Origin: Gavia stellata
Taxonomy: Eukaryota; Chordata; Aves; Gaviiformes; Gaviidae
Reading direction: 5' to 3'
DNA length: 64,000 nucleotides
Assembly (NCBI RefSeq): GCF_030936135.1
Contig: NC_082618.1
Location: forward strand, 8,157,034-8,221,033
Below the pieces are notes generated by a model. That model saw only the letters and a list, made by a program, of their open reading frames with translations, made no database searches and had not been told where the DNA came from. Below are positions 45,901 through 60,900 of this stretch, one piece after another. How positions within the stretch are numbered: the first letter of the stretch is position 1; each line of letters begins with the position of its first letter. A program made the translations under genes and the position numbers.

Positions 45901-48900
45901 AATACACAATGTAAAAAGCATGGTGTTTTGTAAAAGCTGTAGCATTTCTATGAAAAATAGTGCTGAATGTTTACAATGGTTTTGGTGGACACCAGTTGCC
46001 AGTTAAATTAGTTTTAGAGAAGTATTAGCTGCCTGACATGTTTTCAAATGTAAAATTGCAACTTGAACATTAAAAAAAAAAACCAAAACAAACCATCAAA
46101 AGTCATCTTCACTGTCCAGAAAAGACTTTTTTTCCATCGGTGTAACAACAAAATAAACCCAAGAATATCTTCACCACAGCAAATAAGCAGGTTTTATTGG
46201 GCTTCTGATTCAACCAGTAATGGGAAATTCCAACACAAAATGATAATTCATCAGAAAGGTGAAGATACATGAAATTGGGAGAAGGAATTACAGTGGGTTT
46301 TCCTCTATGACCTTAGCTGTAGCTATCAAAAGTTAGCAAGTACTGCAAGAGCAGTGAGTTTTAAAAATACTTTGCAGTAACTTGCAAGCGTTTTTTATGT
46401 TAATTTCATAAGTTGGTCTTGCACTTTGTATTAGAGAACAGTTAACATTTTAAAAGATGGTTGGATCTTAACTTGAGTATATTGTGTTGTTAAATTGATC
46501 TCAGGATCCTAATTTTGGAATCACTGTTTTATTACAGGATTATACGCATGAATTCCACAAAACCAAAGCAAACTTCTTGGCAATACGAGAAAGGGAGAAT
46601 CTGTTGGGATCAGTACGAAAAGATATCGAGTAAGTCGTATTGTTTGTTACAGCGATGGCATGGGACTGTCCTCAGAGGAAGAAGGTGGAAACCCTCATGT
46701 AGGAGAATACTTGGCGTAGCTTATTTTTCTGTGCTCTGAACAAAGCAAAAAAAGTTACTTGAATTGATGACTTTTATTAAGGTTATGATAAGATTCTGTT
46801 TTGGTTTGGGTTTTTTTAACTGAAAAGGAATTCACGTTTTTAAAGTAAAACTATTAAGCTATGCCAAATCCCATTAAAAATGGCTGGAACTTTTCTATTT
46901 GGTCACTTCAGAGTGATGGGTATGTAAATCAGTTAATAGTGTCTAATGAAAAACCTCTGGAAACAATGTTTTTCAATTCTTACTATTTTTTACATTTTAG
47001 ATCATATAAAAGCGGGTCTGGAGTCAATAACAGAAGAACAGAACTATTCCTGAAGGAACACGAACACCTTCGAAAGTAGGTGTTACTTGTTTTTTACTTC
47101 TTTTGGCGGTGTCTGACTTCTCTGGGGGATGAAGCATTCTTAATTTCAAGTATGGGTGAAAGCTTTGTCCTTTTGTAGCTATTGCCCATGATGCATGCCT
47201 TGCTCCATGTATTCTGTGACAGTGCTGCTACTTATGTAGCTGGATAAACATTTATTGCTCATGCTGACTGTGAAATGCATGTAGTAGGTAGTAGTCATGC
47301 TAGTTTTCAGTGATTTTGACTTTAGGATCTTGTCAGCATTAAGTGACATTTGTACATTGTCTTCAGTGGGCTTTCGCAAGTCACTTGTGACTTCGTGCTT
47401 GACCTCCTCTCTTAAGGAAGTAGATGCCTTCATAGTATACTAACTGGGATAAGGGTTAAAAACCAAAACAAAGTCCCAATGATTTAGCTGTTCTTCCTTT
47501 TCTTCTCCTTTATTTGTCAGTGTTAGGCAGAGAAGAACCTTTTTTTCCTTTTGTCTCTGCTGAAGGTGTACAAAAGGTACATGGAAGACACGAATTCCAA
47601 AATTACCTGCGCACTTAAATATTTGCAAATTGACTCTGGTTTATTGGCCAACATAACAAGCAATATAGGAAGCACTTTCTTTTTATTCTTGTTGCAGAGA
47701 GGGCGTTAGATTATGAGTAGCTGCTTTGTGTGTTCCCCATTCAGCAAAAGCAGCACACTCTGGTAAAAGAGTGCTGGAAGGTTCATGTTTTCTAGGTAGT
47801 CAAGAAGTAGCACTGATCTTCTTGCCTGTGTTCTTGACTGTAGTCATGTTAAACCTCAGTCTTACACAAGAGGGCAGGCTTTCATTTTAAAAAAAATAAA
47901 TAAAAAATTACCTGTGGCTTTCTCAGATGTGCTTTCTTAAAGATAACTTAAACTTCTAGCCATAACTGCACAAAAAGCTTTTACAGGAAATTAAACCCAA
48001 ATTTTTTGTTTGTGGCTTACCACCACTTTATCCTCAACTTTGTTTAATACCTTTAAAACTTAGAAATTGATTTATTTAAAGCTTGAATTATGAGTTCTGT
48101 TAGGTTGAATTTTTTATTAGAAATGAATGATCAGGAAATGTAAAGTTTCCAGGAAAAAAAACCCCAGTCTTAATATTGTGGAGGTGAATATTATCTGAAA
48201 TGTTGTACTTTGAAGAATCAATGTCAGTTAATCTGAGTAAACCTGATTCTTTCTAGATGTTGTGTTTGGGGTTTTTTGTTTCGCTTTGGTTTTTTTTTTT
48301 TGTTGGAGGGGTGGTAAATACTTTTATACATTTGGCATTTTGTTAAAGAAGGTTACAAATAAAATGTTTCTGGAGTTGTAAAATATACTTCTAAGAAACT
48401 GACATTCCTCTGAGTGCACTATTTTGAAAAGTTTGAAACAATGAAGAGAGGAAAACTTAAACCATTTTGTAAACGTTATCTGGCAGATGTCTTAAGAATT
48501 TGAGCCTAGCATTTGTTGGGGCATTGATTACTTTGATCTCTTTAAACATGTTTTTAGGATAAAAATGCATGAAAAATAGAATTAAATAAGGCAGTTTCAG
48601 AAGCAGTTAAACCATATTCTAGGTGATTATTTGAAAATGTCAAGACTTAAAAAAACCCAAAAACACGACACTGAGAAAAAGAAAACAAGAAATAAGTATG
48701 AGTTGGGCATTTGTAGGAAACAGGGCCAAAACTAATCATGGAATACTACTGCAAGGTGGAGATAACTGTAAGGTGTATGAAGAAATCCAGTGTAGAAGCA
48801 GAAGACAACCTTGGCGAGAAATCAAAGCTTGCAGGATGTTCAAAACTTTTGAATTGAGAATCAGTAAGCTCAGAAAGAGATACTGGCAGAGGAAATTATT

Positions 48901-51900
48901 AAAGAGCTTCCAACATACTTGTCTTCAGAGAAAGTAGTCAATGAGCTATTAATGCCAAAAAGCTGTAAAAGCTAGCAAAAGGTCCCAAGAAATCACCAGG
49001 AGCTGGCAGATTACACCAAATATGCTCCTAGGATAAGCTGATGAGCTTTGTGTGAGTCTTGATGCTGAATACGTGCAGTGCAGTAAATCATGGTGCTAGA
49101 TTAATTGACAGAACTACATGATGAATATATATACATTGTCACAAAGACACAATAGTAAAAATTCAAACATATTTTTAGTGAAAGCTATGAAAAGAGCTTG
49201 AAGAACAGAGATAGGAACATAAACTTTGCAACTGTATTATTATATGCTGCAAAGTTATGAAATAATGCCACAGGAATGATATATTCATATCAAATATTGG
49301 AGCATTCACTTGGTCTTGAGCCTGCTTAATTTATGATATTAAGTACTTTAACTTATTACATATTTATTCCATGATCTGATAATGGAGAACGTATGAGCTA
49401 TTACCCTACTGCAGAGTACCAGACTCGGCTGTCAGCCTTTCTTTATGCACTACCATGTGAGACAGGATAAGCGGAAACTTGAGTTTACTCTTGGTGGCGT
49501 TTTCCGTGAATGCTCTTTAAAAAGCTTGCTGGCAGCCCTGAGAGGTATTGTTTGTGGTGGTATCTCACTTGGGAGTAAGAGGAGGAGAGCCAGAAAGCTC
49601 TTCTCTGGGAGGGACTTTGGAGAGAAGCTGGACCTCTGCTTTTTGCTTAAATCTGCCTTTTTATTTTTCTGTCACATTTTGAACATCATTTCTTTTGGAA
49701 GAATAATGAAGGAGAATCTGTGTGTCTTCATTTTACATATGTAGGTAATGGTAAAAAAGGAGGGGAAATAAAAGATCTGTGAGTACAAAATTTTGCTGAG
49801 TAAAAGGATGCAACGTATATTAAGCACCAAGGGAATGACAACAGCTGAAGCGCTGTGCAAACCCTTGCTATGCCTCTAATACATAAAACTGCTATCCATT
49901 AAGACGTGAGGATCGTGCATCCATTTGGATTCACTTTCCCTGGGTGGGGCTGGCTGCTGTGTCAGAGCTGCTGGCACAAGGGTGTTGTGCGCTTTCACGT
50001 TAGGATCACGGTGCTGCCGGGGCAGCCCTCGGGCTGGGGGCATGCGGGGCTCTGCGCTCCCGCACCCCAGTTCTGGGAGGGTTAGAGAAAGCATATTGTG
50101 TTCTTCTCTATTCAACTGAAAGCTTCGCTGCTGGTTCAATTAATTTTATAAATCAGCTGATTCTGAGTTTTACTGGGAAAGGAGATTTGTCTAGAAATTT
50201 TACGGACTGTGGATAGGAGGCATAAAGTTTCTAAGCCACTCAGTTTCCGACGTAATTTCCATACACATAATTCAAGGATAGTTTTACCTTCCTCTGGAAA
50301 GGAAACCAATAATGCCTAAATTTTTTAATAAAAATTTTAACACTTGTTAATTAAAATGAGGCTGGAAGACAGGTCTTGTCGAATATTGATGCCCTGTTAA
50401 TATTTTTACCTAATACCTCAGATCTTCTGGCATGTCAGATGCTTAAGGAAATACCAAATCTAGCGTGGTCATGTTTGCAGTTGATTTTTGAATGCTTGTT
50501 TTCTTGGGTCTGTGCCATTCAGTAAAGGTGTTTGTCTCATCTTTTCTGTTTGTATGCTTTTGGCCAGGGAGGTAAACAAGTCATCGTTTTTCTTGTAATA
50601 CTGTTTTCCATCTAAAGAAAACAGTTTTGATTAATAGATCTAGCTTAGCATTTTAAAAACTGCTCTGAAAAGTGCTGCCTCAGAGGAAAGAGTCCTGTCA
50701 ACTTAGTGTTTGCCCTGAAAAATTCTGCAGTTATTGATGAATTATAGTCAAAGTCAGCAAAGCAGGGACTGATGTATTTGATTAAATTTGCAATATTGCG
50801 TGTGTATGCGAGTGAAAATTTCCCTTGTGTTAGTACTTGCATTGTATGTGAATGATATCATATCAGGGGATACTGATGAATTTGTGTACAAATTGATGAA
50901 GGCTTCCAAGGTTTAGATAAAAATTACAGATTTTATTACCTATGATGAATTCCTTGTGAAACTAGATGAAAACTAGATCACTTAGTGGTCGCCAGCATTT
51001 GCTGTAGTAGATTTGTTCTGCCGTTGTAGGGCCACTGTATGACTGTTCCTTTATTACTGAGCTCCAGTGCTCAAAAATGAGACATTTGTCCTTTTCCAAA
51101 AGGAGCGGCTGGTGGTGAAGCAGGTGCCTGTGCTGGTGCAGATATCATTAGCTGTGGTTTTAATCGTTGTCAGATGGCTGCATGTTTCTGGTGAGCATTG
51201 CTATGCAGGCTATCAGTCTATCCAGTAAAAAAATTTTCAGCTTAAGAGTATCAGGTGTAAGGCATGCAGGTAGATGAGAAGAACCTGCTCAAAGTGTTCA
51301 GGCTAGCTAAGGCCACAAAACACCCCTGTGTGTCTTAAAATGTTTAGCACTGGGAACAAAGAGGGTAGGGGTGCCAGAGTAGGTGGGTGAGAAACTTGGA
51401 AGGAGAAAAGGAGGAGAGCAGACAAATCAGAGGGATGTGTTCTGCATGCGAAAGAGAAAAGAGGAATAAGAGAAGTGAGCAAAAGAAATAACGGGAATCT
51501 GCAGCAGTTGCGTAATGGTGCTATTAATAATACATACCTGATTCATGGAGATGATTAGGATAAATTAATGTTTGTGCAGTACTTCATATATGTGAAGTAT
51601 TCTGGAGTACTAAATACTTTTATGACTATTACATTTAATTTTTGAGCAGAACTGTTTCAAATTTCCTGTTGTTGTTTGGGCAGCAATGGCCACATTCAGT
51701 AGAGAATAATCACCGGGAAACTGCTTTCAAACTTTATTCATGATACAGTCCAGATCTTAACAGAGGGAGTGACTTGTTGGCCGTTTTTCCTCCAAACTTT
51801 GATGTTGCTTATAAATTTTCACTTCAGTACTGATTTGCACCGAGAAGTCAGCCTAATGAGATGCTGAGACGCCTTACAGGGTTTTTGGTTATAGGTGTGC

Positions 51901-54900
51901 TCATCTTTTGGGGGAAAAGCTATCAGTTTTCTACCTTAATGTAATTTCCTCTTTGTTATCCCTGTTCTCTGCTCCGCATGCCCTGGTTTCCATTCACGGT
52001 GCTGTTGCTGCTCAGGTTCCTATGGATTTCAGTGGACCTTCAGTATTGGATTAAAACCAGAGAACTGGTGTCATCTCCCCTGCCATCCCCTCCCTCGCCT
52101 CCAATTGCAGGGGGAGGACACGCAGATGCCTGGGCAGTAACTGCTCCAGCTGACAAGTGGTTCAGCACTGCATCTTCTTCATCTTCTCTTGGAAGGAGAC
52201 TGTAGGAAAAAATAGCTAATTCACCAATTCCTTTTTCCTTCCCAAGGTGGTTGGGGAAGCAGCAGGGAGGGAGGAGTGTGATGAGCGTCTTCCCTGGGTG
52301 CCTGCTGGCTGCCGACTCTGCAGCCTCAGAACTGCTGAGCTCCACTTTAGTCAGGCCCAATAAGGGTTGGGGTTTTTTTAATTGCAAAACTTGCCTCTAA
52401 ATTAAACTTATTTTTTGTTCATGTCAGAGCAGAATGTGGTGTTCTTGTCGCTCCGTTCTCTTAATTTTAATATGAATTTTAACTGAAGCAGCACTTGATA
52501 ACAATTTTGTTTGATTTACAGCAGTAATGAAAAAACAAAACAGATCTGCTATGAAAGGACAATACATTCTATCCATGGCCTTGGTTTGCCCAGAATCACC
52601 AAATACGGTGTAATGTGGCTGCAGACTTGCTGTGCAGTAGTGACGGAAGGCTGCAGCACTTTGTCTATTGAACTGGAAGATACAGTGCAAGGGGAGACTG
52701 AGGAATCTGGGTTAAAATGATTCTCTGCTGGCCATTAATTGCAAGAGCTCTGGCAATGGTCTGTCACTGTTTTCCCAAATGCAGTTACATACCCTTGACT
52801 TGTTTTCTTTATTTCTGGAATAAGGAAGTTTGGGAAAATGTCGCATTAAAAGTACGTGCTAGTGCCTCAGCTAAGCTAGTCAGGATGACTGCAGTAATTA
52901 CCTTACTGACTGACTTACCGCTGAATATCCATCATATAGACTTTTTGGGTAGGGCTATATCTCTGTCTGAGCGGCAGCACAAATATAATGGTTTTCAAGG
53001 AAGGGATTTGAACAAAGGAGGATTTTTAGTATTGCGGAAACTTAAAGATGCATATCGACTTGTACTGTAATCCTGTTTCAAAATACGATTCCGTTTTTTC
53101 TTTTTGCTGTCTCCTATTACTGCAGTTTTCTCAATTGCAGTTATGCATCAGTGATTCCTTCCTTTAGCCTTATAGATGGAATTGAATGGGGTTTATCTCC
53201 AAGCCTGCTGGCAGAACCTCTGTCTCTTGAAGATTCATGCCAGAATGACACAAGGCCACTTCATAAGTAGCTGGATTGGCTTCCCCTGTAACAGTCCCAG
53301 ACTTAATACAAGACTTGGGCATATCGTATACTTAACTACAACACCAGACTGAGCACAACTTATCTATTTCCTTGTTTTAATAGTAAGTATTCCTCAATGA
53401 GGGAGACAGTTCATGTCTTCTGGAGAAAAGAAACTTCACTGCTTATTATGTGACTGTAATTATGACTGTATGAGCAAGTTATTGAAGTAGTTTAATGAGA
53501 ATTTGGGGAGATTCAAAGCTTGCAGGCAATGAAGGAAGATGCTCTCCTGGGTATCGTTATTATTTATAAATAACTTAATAAAAGGACGTGAAAATCAGCC
53601 AAGCACTTCAGGATTTAAAAGAGGTTTTCCCTCTAAAAATAGCTTGAGCTTCATTAGAGTAAAATCAACTAGTGCTTTTCATCTTCCTGTGCTGTATTTA
53701 GGACTTAAAAAAACAAACCTACCCCAGAACACTGAACCAAAGATTATAATCGTCTCAGAAGATTTATTTGCATGGTATCCTTATAGTTGGATTGCTTTAA
53801 AAAATACTGTAATCAATAATTTCTGACGTCTGTTGTGATATTTTTATACTTCAATATGTCTAAAATGAATGGTATTTGAAGAAGGGGGGGGGGGGGGAAC
53901 AACAAACCCACCACACACATGCACAAAACCGAGTTTGGGGACTTCCTTTGTAACTTCCACTACAAAATTGAATTATCCAGGTGACAAAGGATGCAGTCAC
54001 AGAGGTGTTGGCATTAAGAACCTCAAACTCATTGTTTGCTTTTCATCTGTATAAAATGTGAAGGTTTATGCATGAACTTCCATGTACCCCCAGGAAAGAG
54101 GCTATAGAAACTATCCTAGGTGGTTTTGGACGTCTGCAGAAATTAAAGAACAAACCCTTATAACACAGTGTGAAAGATGACCTGAATATATCACGGGAAA
54201 AGGGTCGTTGTGACAAAAACTCGGCTCTGGTTCTCGGTTCTGGGCTTTACCTTAGAAACAACGCTATGCTCTTGATTTGGGGAGAGGGAGGGATATAAAA
54301 CCACACTTAAATCTTTAGAGCTCTGTATTTGCTTCTGAAGTTTCTTGTTTGTTTCAGAAATAAACAAGTCAGTGATGCATGTTTTATTTGTTTTTAGCTT
54401 TCCTTTCAACACTGTTTCTTAACTAGGACAGCTTCCCCCCCACCCCAAGGTCTGTATTGAAATTAGGACTTCGACAAATACTGAAATCCTTCTTACATGG
54501 GTTGGTTCTGAAATGTAGGTGCATCTTTTTAACAGAATCAGCAATTGTGGAGTTTTATAGAATTTGTCTTGTGGAATATGAGAATCACTTATTATTCTGA
54601 TGCGCCGTGTCATCTTTTGTCAGCGTGGCTGTGTACTTCCTTCTTTTTTAAGGTCAGAAGTGCTTGCTTGTTATTTGCTGTAGGAACCTCCAGTAAAAAC
54701 AAGCTGTTGAATTTCATTTGATGTTAAATAGTGATTATTTCCATTTTTCTCAAATACAGAGTGTACCTCTGGAAAGTTATCATATTGCTGTGTAAATGTC
54801 ATTCTTGAGTTTATTTAATTTGAACCTCTGTACTAATGCATCAGAATGAGGTTCTCATCAGTCTTGGCTGCGGTATGGTAGGCTATGCAGATATCTTAGT

Positions 54901-57900
54901 GTGTTGCTTTACCGGTGGTTTGATAAAAGGCATCAACTCCCATCTGCTGAGGATCCTTTCTATCAAATCCATGCTGATAAGCAGAACTAGACGCAAATTC
55001 TCACTAAAGCATGCCTATTTTAGCCTGATAATAAAATTTTTCTTACAACCTTTCAAGGACCTTAGTTCTGTTGTCAAGTGAAAGATGCAGAGTGCTTTCC
55101 TCTCACTTGAGAGACTTGTTTATATTGAGTATAGTCACACTTCTGGAAGAATGCAGCTTGTTCAGTCTTAAATAAAAAGACAAGCCTGAGAACGCAGTGA
55201 AATTGGGTCAGAAGAAAAATGTTGAGATCTTCACCTGTTAATTAACTGCATCCTGAATTTGGGTTGTAGATGGTTTAAGTGCAGTGTGCACTTTCATTCT
55301 GAACCACAGGTGTTCATTATATTGTATAGCTAACTATGCAATTTTAAGAATAATTTTCTGAAACTTAACAAACAGGCAGGTAGATAGTTTTAACATTAGG
55401 TACTTCAGCCAAGTCCTGGATGAAAGCCATATAGCTTTCTACATCTACCAAACAAACCCTCAAAACCATGGGAGGTGAAAATGCAGTTAGGAAGCAGAAT
55501 ACATTTCTATTGATGCATATTTTAGGGTTTTGTACTAAATTAAAATTGGGTTGTCATCCCAGGGATAACTCTCACTTCATTTCTGTGTTAGCTTCACTGG
55601 AAATTAAAAATATATTAATTACAAAGCTCTTACGGGGCTTTTCTGGAAGACATTCTGCCTTGTATTCTCTTTTCTTGGTTACTTAGGAGTGTGTGAGCAG
55701 TAGAACAAATTTTTTAGCTTTGTCGAGCTTTAGTCAAAAACCACTGAGCTAGAAAAGTAGCACAATCTTTTTTGTTGCAGTACAGATTATAAACAGCTTG
55801 TGTTCCTTGTAAGTTGTGCATCTATCTTGTCTGTGTGTGCCCAACAATTCGGTAATGCCAGGTTATCTTGGTAGAGCTCATTTTTTGTCAGATTAATGTT
55901 GGATATCGAAGGCTGTGTTGCTTGGTTTTGAGGGTTTTTCTCTTTAGTTAAAGGTATAAACTAAATGATATGTTTTAAACCAGAGGAAATAGTGAAAACA
56001 GTACTCCCACTGAATGCTAGTTCTGCATGCAGCATGTAAAATTTGAGGAAATGCCGATATAGTCCATTAGTAAGTTACTGGAATTGTTCTGACAGTTGTG
56101 GTTACTGATAATGACTTACAGTAAGGCTTGCCCTTCTCAGTTCATTTAACTTTGTTCCTATGGGTAATACGGAGCAATTATATGGAAGGGTCAATCTATC
56201 CAGGAACTTTCACAACCATGAATAGAGAGCCTCTAGAAACCTCATTATGTGGCTGTTGGTGCCGTCCTGGCATTGGTTTGATGCTTACTAACAGGCAACC
56301 AGCTGCTGCACTTCATTTAGACAATAGGAGCTGTTTTCATTTTGAGTTTTTTTTAACTGCGTTCTTTGGGTAAACTATATACTGCAGATTATTGAGAAGG
56401 CTCTTATTTCCTTATAGATTAGCTTTAAAGGAAGAAGTATTGCTATTGCTCACCCTCTTGGGACTTTCAAACATCAGACACTCTCCCCAGTAGTCTTTCT
56501 GTGTGCCAAAGAGCTTTCTTGGCTAACTCCTCTTTTTACAGAAACATTTCTTTCACTCTGCTGATAATTCCCAGACAAGTCCATGGAGTTCAGTGGAGGT
56601 GCAGGCTGTACCCTTTGGAAAGGATCCCCCCCTTATGTGCTTGCATCCATTAAATTGTTCTTTAAACTGAGGTAGAACAACCAATCTTTTTATTGGTTAT
56701 GGTGCATATGTAGACATGTTTACAGATGTTAGCTGCAAAGAAAGTAGTTATGTTAGCTTAAGTTCAGATTGCCGGAATTGATAAGCTGGGGAGATGCTTA
56801 GTTAGTGATGTAGCTAGGAGTCCAATTTTTAGTGAGTTTTGTGTGGATTTCGTGAGGATTTTGTGAGGATTTCAGATTGGAGGGAGTAGGTTTCACCAGT
56901 TTATTTTCCTGGAAATGCTTGGGCAGATTCTTCCATACAGTGAAGAGCATGCCTTTTGCATGGTTTTTTCCCTTATATGTAAGGTACATGTGAACCATCT
57001 GGAAAGAAATTCAGCACCAGATAATATTGGTTAACTCCTGCTTAGAGCAATGGATTATGTTCCAGTGCCTTTCATTCTAGATTTAACAAATTGCTTGCAT
57101 TGATTAAAAGCAACGTGATGTTGTGCTATTGTGCTTTTTTCTTTTCCAATTTTGCAACTATTCTTCATTCTTACTGAAAGTGATTACTGAGCGTCAGACG
57201 CTCCAGTACAATGATCTGCAGAAATAAGCTTACTTACGTGTTTAGAGTTTGTAGGTGTGATGTTGTTAACATATTGTTCTTCTGGAGCAAATCTATTCAT
57301 TGACTTAATGCTCATGTTTGTGCTGGTTTTTATGTTTTATTGTTGTAAGCTCTTATTTCATTTTGCCTACTGCAACAGAAAGCGTGAAAACATTGTATCT
57401 CCTTAACATCCAGATTTATGCTTTAATTAATATGTAAAGGGAACCCACAAAAGAGAGCCGTTTGCGTCGGTATTTGAACCTTTCTCTGCTCTCAGAATGG
57501 TTTCTGTGGGCAAACTGTTCCTCTCTGAAAATAGCCATTTAACCTCACGTCTTTGTTTTTGGCCAGCTACCTCTTCTTGTGCTGGAAATGTAAGATGTAT
57601 GCTTTGTAGACAAATATATTCCTTTTCCTCCCTGTGCTGTTGCATGTTGTGCATTCCTAGCAGGTGCTACTTCTGCTTTTCCGTAAAAACACAGAGCAAA
57701 TTTTGTGTTGTCAGCAAAGTCCTCTGTTAGAAATTTTCTCTCTTTGGGCGTCATATACCCTAGGTATGTTTGTCTCGCTGTGCTCTTGTGTTGAGTCTCA
57801 GTCAATGAGTAGGCTTCTACACCAATTCTTGTCTTCGTTAGCAACTGTAGGAGACTGTCCAAACTAGCTAAGCGGCTCCAGTGGAATGCAGTCTTTCTTT

Positions 57901-60900
57901 GACACTAAATTGAATCAAGCTTGAGACAAGTCTTATAAAACCTGGAATATCTTGTTTGTTATCTATCACAGGGGGGAAAAAAAAGTGTTCTGTTTTACAT
58001 TCTTCTACTTAAGTTTTTAAAGCGCTTAATGATCATCTGAATATTTTAGGTGATAAAGTACGTTGATGGCAAGCAGAAAAAATGAGTTGCAGCTGGGTTT
58101 TTTTTGTGTGTGCACAGTGGTTTTTTTCACTTGTGAGTTAGGAACGATTATTATGATGGAAATAACTGACTGTATGTCTGATTTGCTTCATCGTAATCTG
58201 TATATTTGTATTAGGGTATCAAGTATGTTTTGTAATATTTGCATTCCTGGAAGCTCCGCATTGCCTCGTGATCCAGGACTGTAAAAATACGAAAGATTTA
58301 GTGCAGGCAGTTTGAGAGAGCTGAGACTAGTGATATATCTTGTGGTTAGAGAAAGAACAAAGTAAAATTCTTATTTCTGTAATTATTCTTTATGAAAGTA
58401 ACAAAATAGTTATCAAGTGCTATATTCGTTTATTCTACAGGGATTTTCCCTAATCCTTTTAACTTATTCTTTATGATAATATTGCCCTTAATTTCATCTG
58501 AAGGGTTTAAAGTGCATTGTGAAATGAGTTGTGTGCAGATGGGTCTTCCTGCTCTATCTTTGTTTCTCTGACAAGTGCTTGTATTGGGTATCCAGCTAGC
58601 AGGTCAGCAGCAAAATCTATGGATATGGGAGAAGCCCAGTCCTCACTTAAGTAATCATTTATATTGCTGAATTTTAACTGCTGGCATAGAGATTTGCTTT
58701 AAAAAAACCAAAGAACATAAAATGCTTTCTCTAGTTGTAAAAGCTTGATGTGATGGGCAGGCTTCTTTTCTATCCTAGACGCATATTTCACTTAATTTTT
58801 CCTTTGGATTAATTTACCTGTCTGCATATTTAAATGACAAACTGCACAACCTTTTCTGAAGACAGCAGTTGCACGGAGGCCTGATTATGCATGACTGCTG
58901 GTGTTGGATTTGTGCCACTTATGACAGCAGGTGATTGCCTCAGCATCTTTCAGCATTTCTTTCGTATAGTATTTTTAAATGGCTTTGTCAAAGTGCCATC
59001 TGTCTCGGCAGGTGGAAATGTATAGCTTATTGAAACAGATAGCAAATCAGAATAATATTGCCCAGAACCACCGTTTGCTTGCTTGGATGCTGATAAGGTA
59101 ATGTCTACTGGATTTGTTGTCTTTGCTAGGAAAGCAGAACAACAAAGTCAAGAGATTTTTATTTTTTTAAGACCCTCTTTCTGTAGTGTTTTGAATGTGT
59201 AAGTTTAGCAAAATTACCTCTTTCAATATTATTTTTTATTCTGTCAAACAGTTGAAATGAGCATTATTCATAATTGTCAGAAGAACTTCTATTTGTGTAA
59301 ACCAGGTTATTAATAATCAGATATCTGCAAACTTCCCTTGGGACTCTGGATGCTGTTGTACTTCGTGTTCCTGATGTTCCTTAAATCTGACTGTTATTTT
59401 CTATGGTTATGAACTGTAAAATGATGAAACACTTGCTTGCTTCTGTTTGGGTATCACTAAGTGTACGTTACAATCCACATCTGCCAAGAATTTTGAAAGA
59501 CTTTAAGAGATGCTGTATGAGTGCATGTTACTGCCCTTAGAAAAGCCTCTAGCATCTGCTTAAAGTGAACTTTTGCAGGAAGCACTAAACTTAATAGAGC
59601 TCTGAGTGATTCCGATGCACAGATTTTTACCATAAAACGTTCCCTCTCACACTGCCTTTACCAAAATTGCAGTGAATGTCATTGCCATTTTCTGCTGGAG
59701 TTTGTTCACCTGCTGGAGACTTGCAAGTACAGAAGTTATTGGAAATCCTCTCAGGGCTGTTAAAAGATGATGCTCCTTGGGGTGGGAAGAACACACTGGA
59801 AGTTGTGTTTGGTGAATGTGTATGCTTCCCAGCTATTTATTTAAGACTGTAAGAGTTAGTTCAATCTGCCCTTGCCTATGCATCAGTCATTCTGAAGAAA
59901 ATTCATATGCATCTCATCCTTTTAAATAGCTGGGATGACCTCACCGTAAGTTGAGAAACTTTGATCTTGTGACTTCAGGTGCCTGTTAAATGCCTTGTGT
60001 TGGCATTTGCATCTAATGTCTGTGTTTGTTGTATTGAGAACTGTTTATTACTGGGCTTAGACATTTTTATTAACTTCTGCTTGTTATCATTCTATAGGTA
60101 GCTACTTTTCCAGGGTTTATTTTTATATGTATGTATACATACATATATAAAAAATAATGCAGTATAATATAATTGAATCTGAAGCTTTTAAATATTTTTT
60201 GTGTTTATGTCTCTGATTAAGTAATAAAACTGCCTAACTACAGCTTTCTCTTAACTTAAAAAGCAATTAGTGTCTGTGCTGCAAACTGGCAAGCCTAATT
60301 TTTGTGCTCTGAAAACCCTGGAGAACATCCTAGTTTACTTAAGGTCTCTGAATGTGTTCAACTTCCCTGTTGTCTTCAGTTCATCAACACGAAAATGCTA
60401 CAATTTCATCAGTTAAATGGATAAAGAGTTGGTGATGCTGGTGATGATTTTTCTAGGGTAGGGTGGTTTTTTTTTTAAGTAGGACTGTTCTAGCAATGTT
60501 TTCACAGAATCACTACGGTTGGAAAAGACCTGTAAGATCATCAAGCCCAACCATCAACCAACCCCACCATGCCCACTAAACCATGTCCCACAATGCCACG
60601 TCCACACGTTCCTTGAACACCTCCAGTGATGGTGACTCCACCACCTCCCTGAGCAGCCTCTTCCACTGCTTCACCACTCTCTCAGGAAAGAAATTTTTCC
60701 TAATATCCAGCCTGAACCTCCCCTGGCGCAGCTTGAGGCCATTTCTTCTTGTCCTATTATTAGTCACTTGGGAGAAGAGAGCAGGACCACCTCCCCACAA
60801 CCCCCTTTCAGGTAGTTGTAGAGAGCGATGAGGTCTCCCCTCAGCCTCCTCTTCTCCAGACTGAACAACCCCAGCTCCCTCAGCCGCTCCTCATCAGGCT

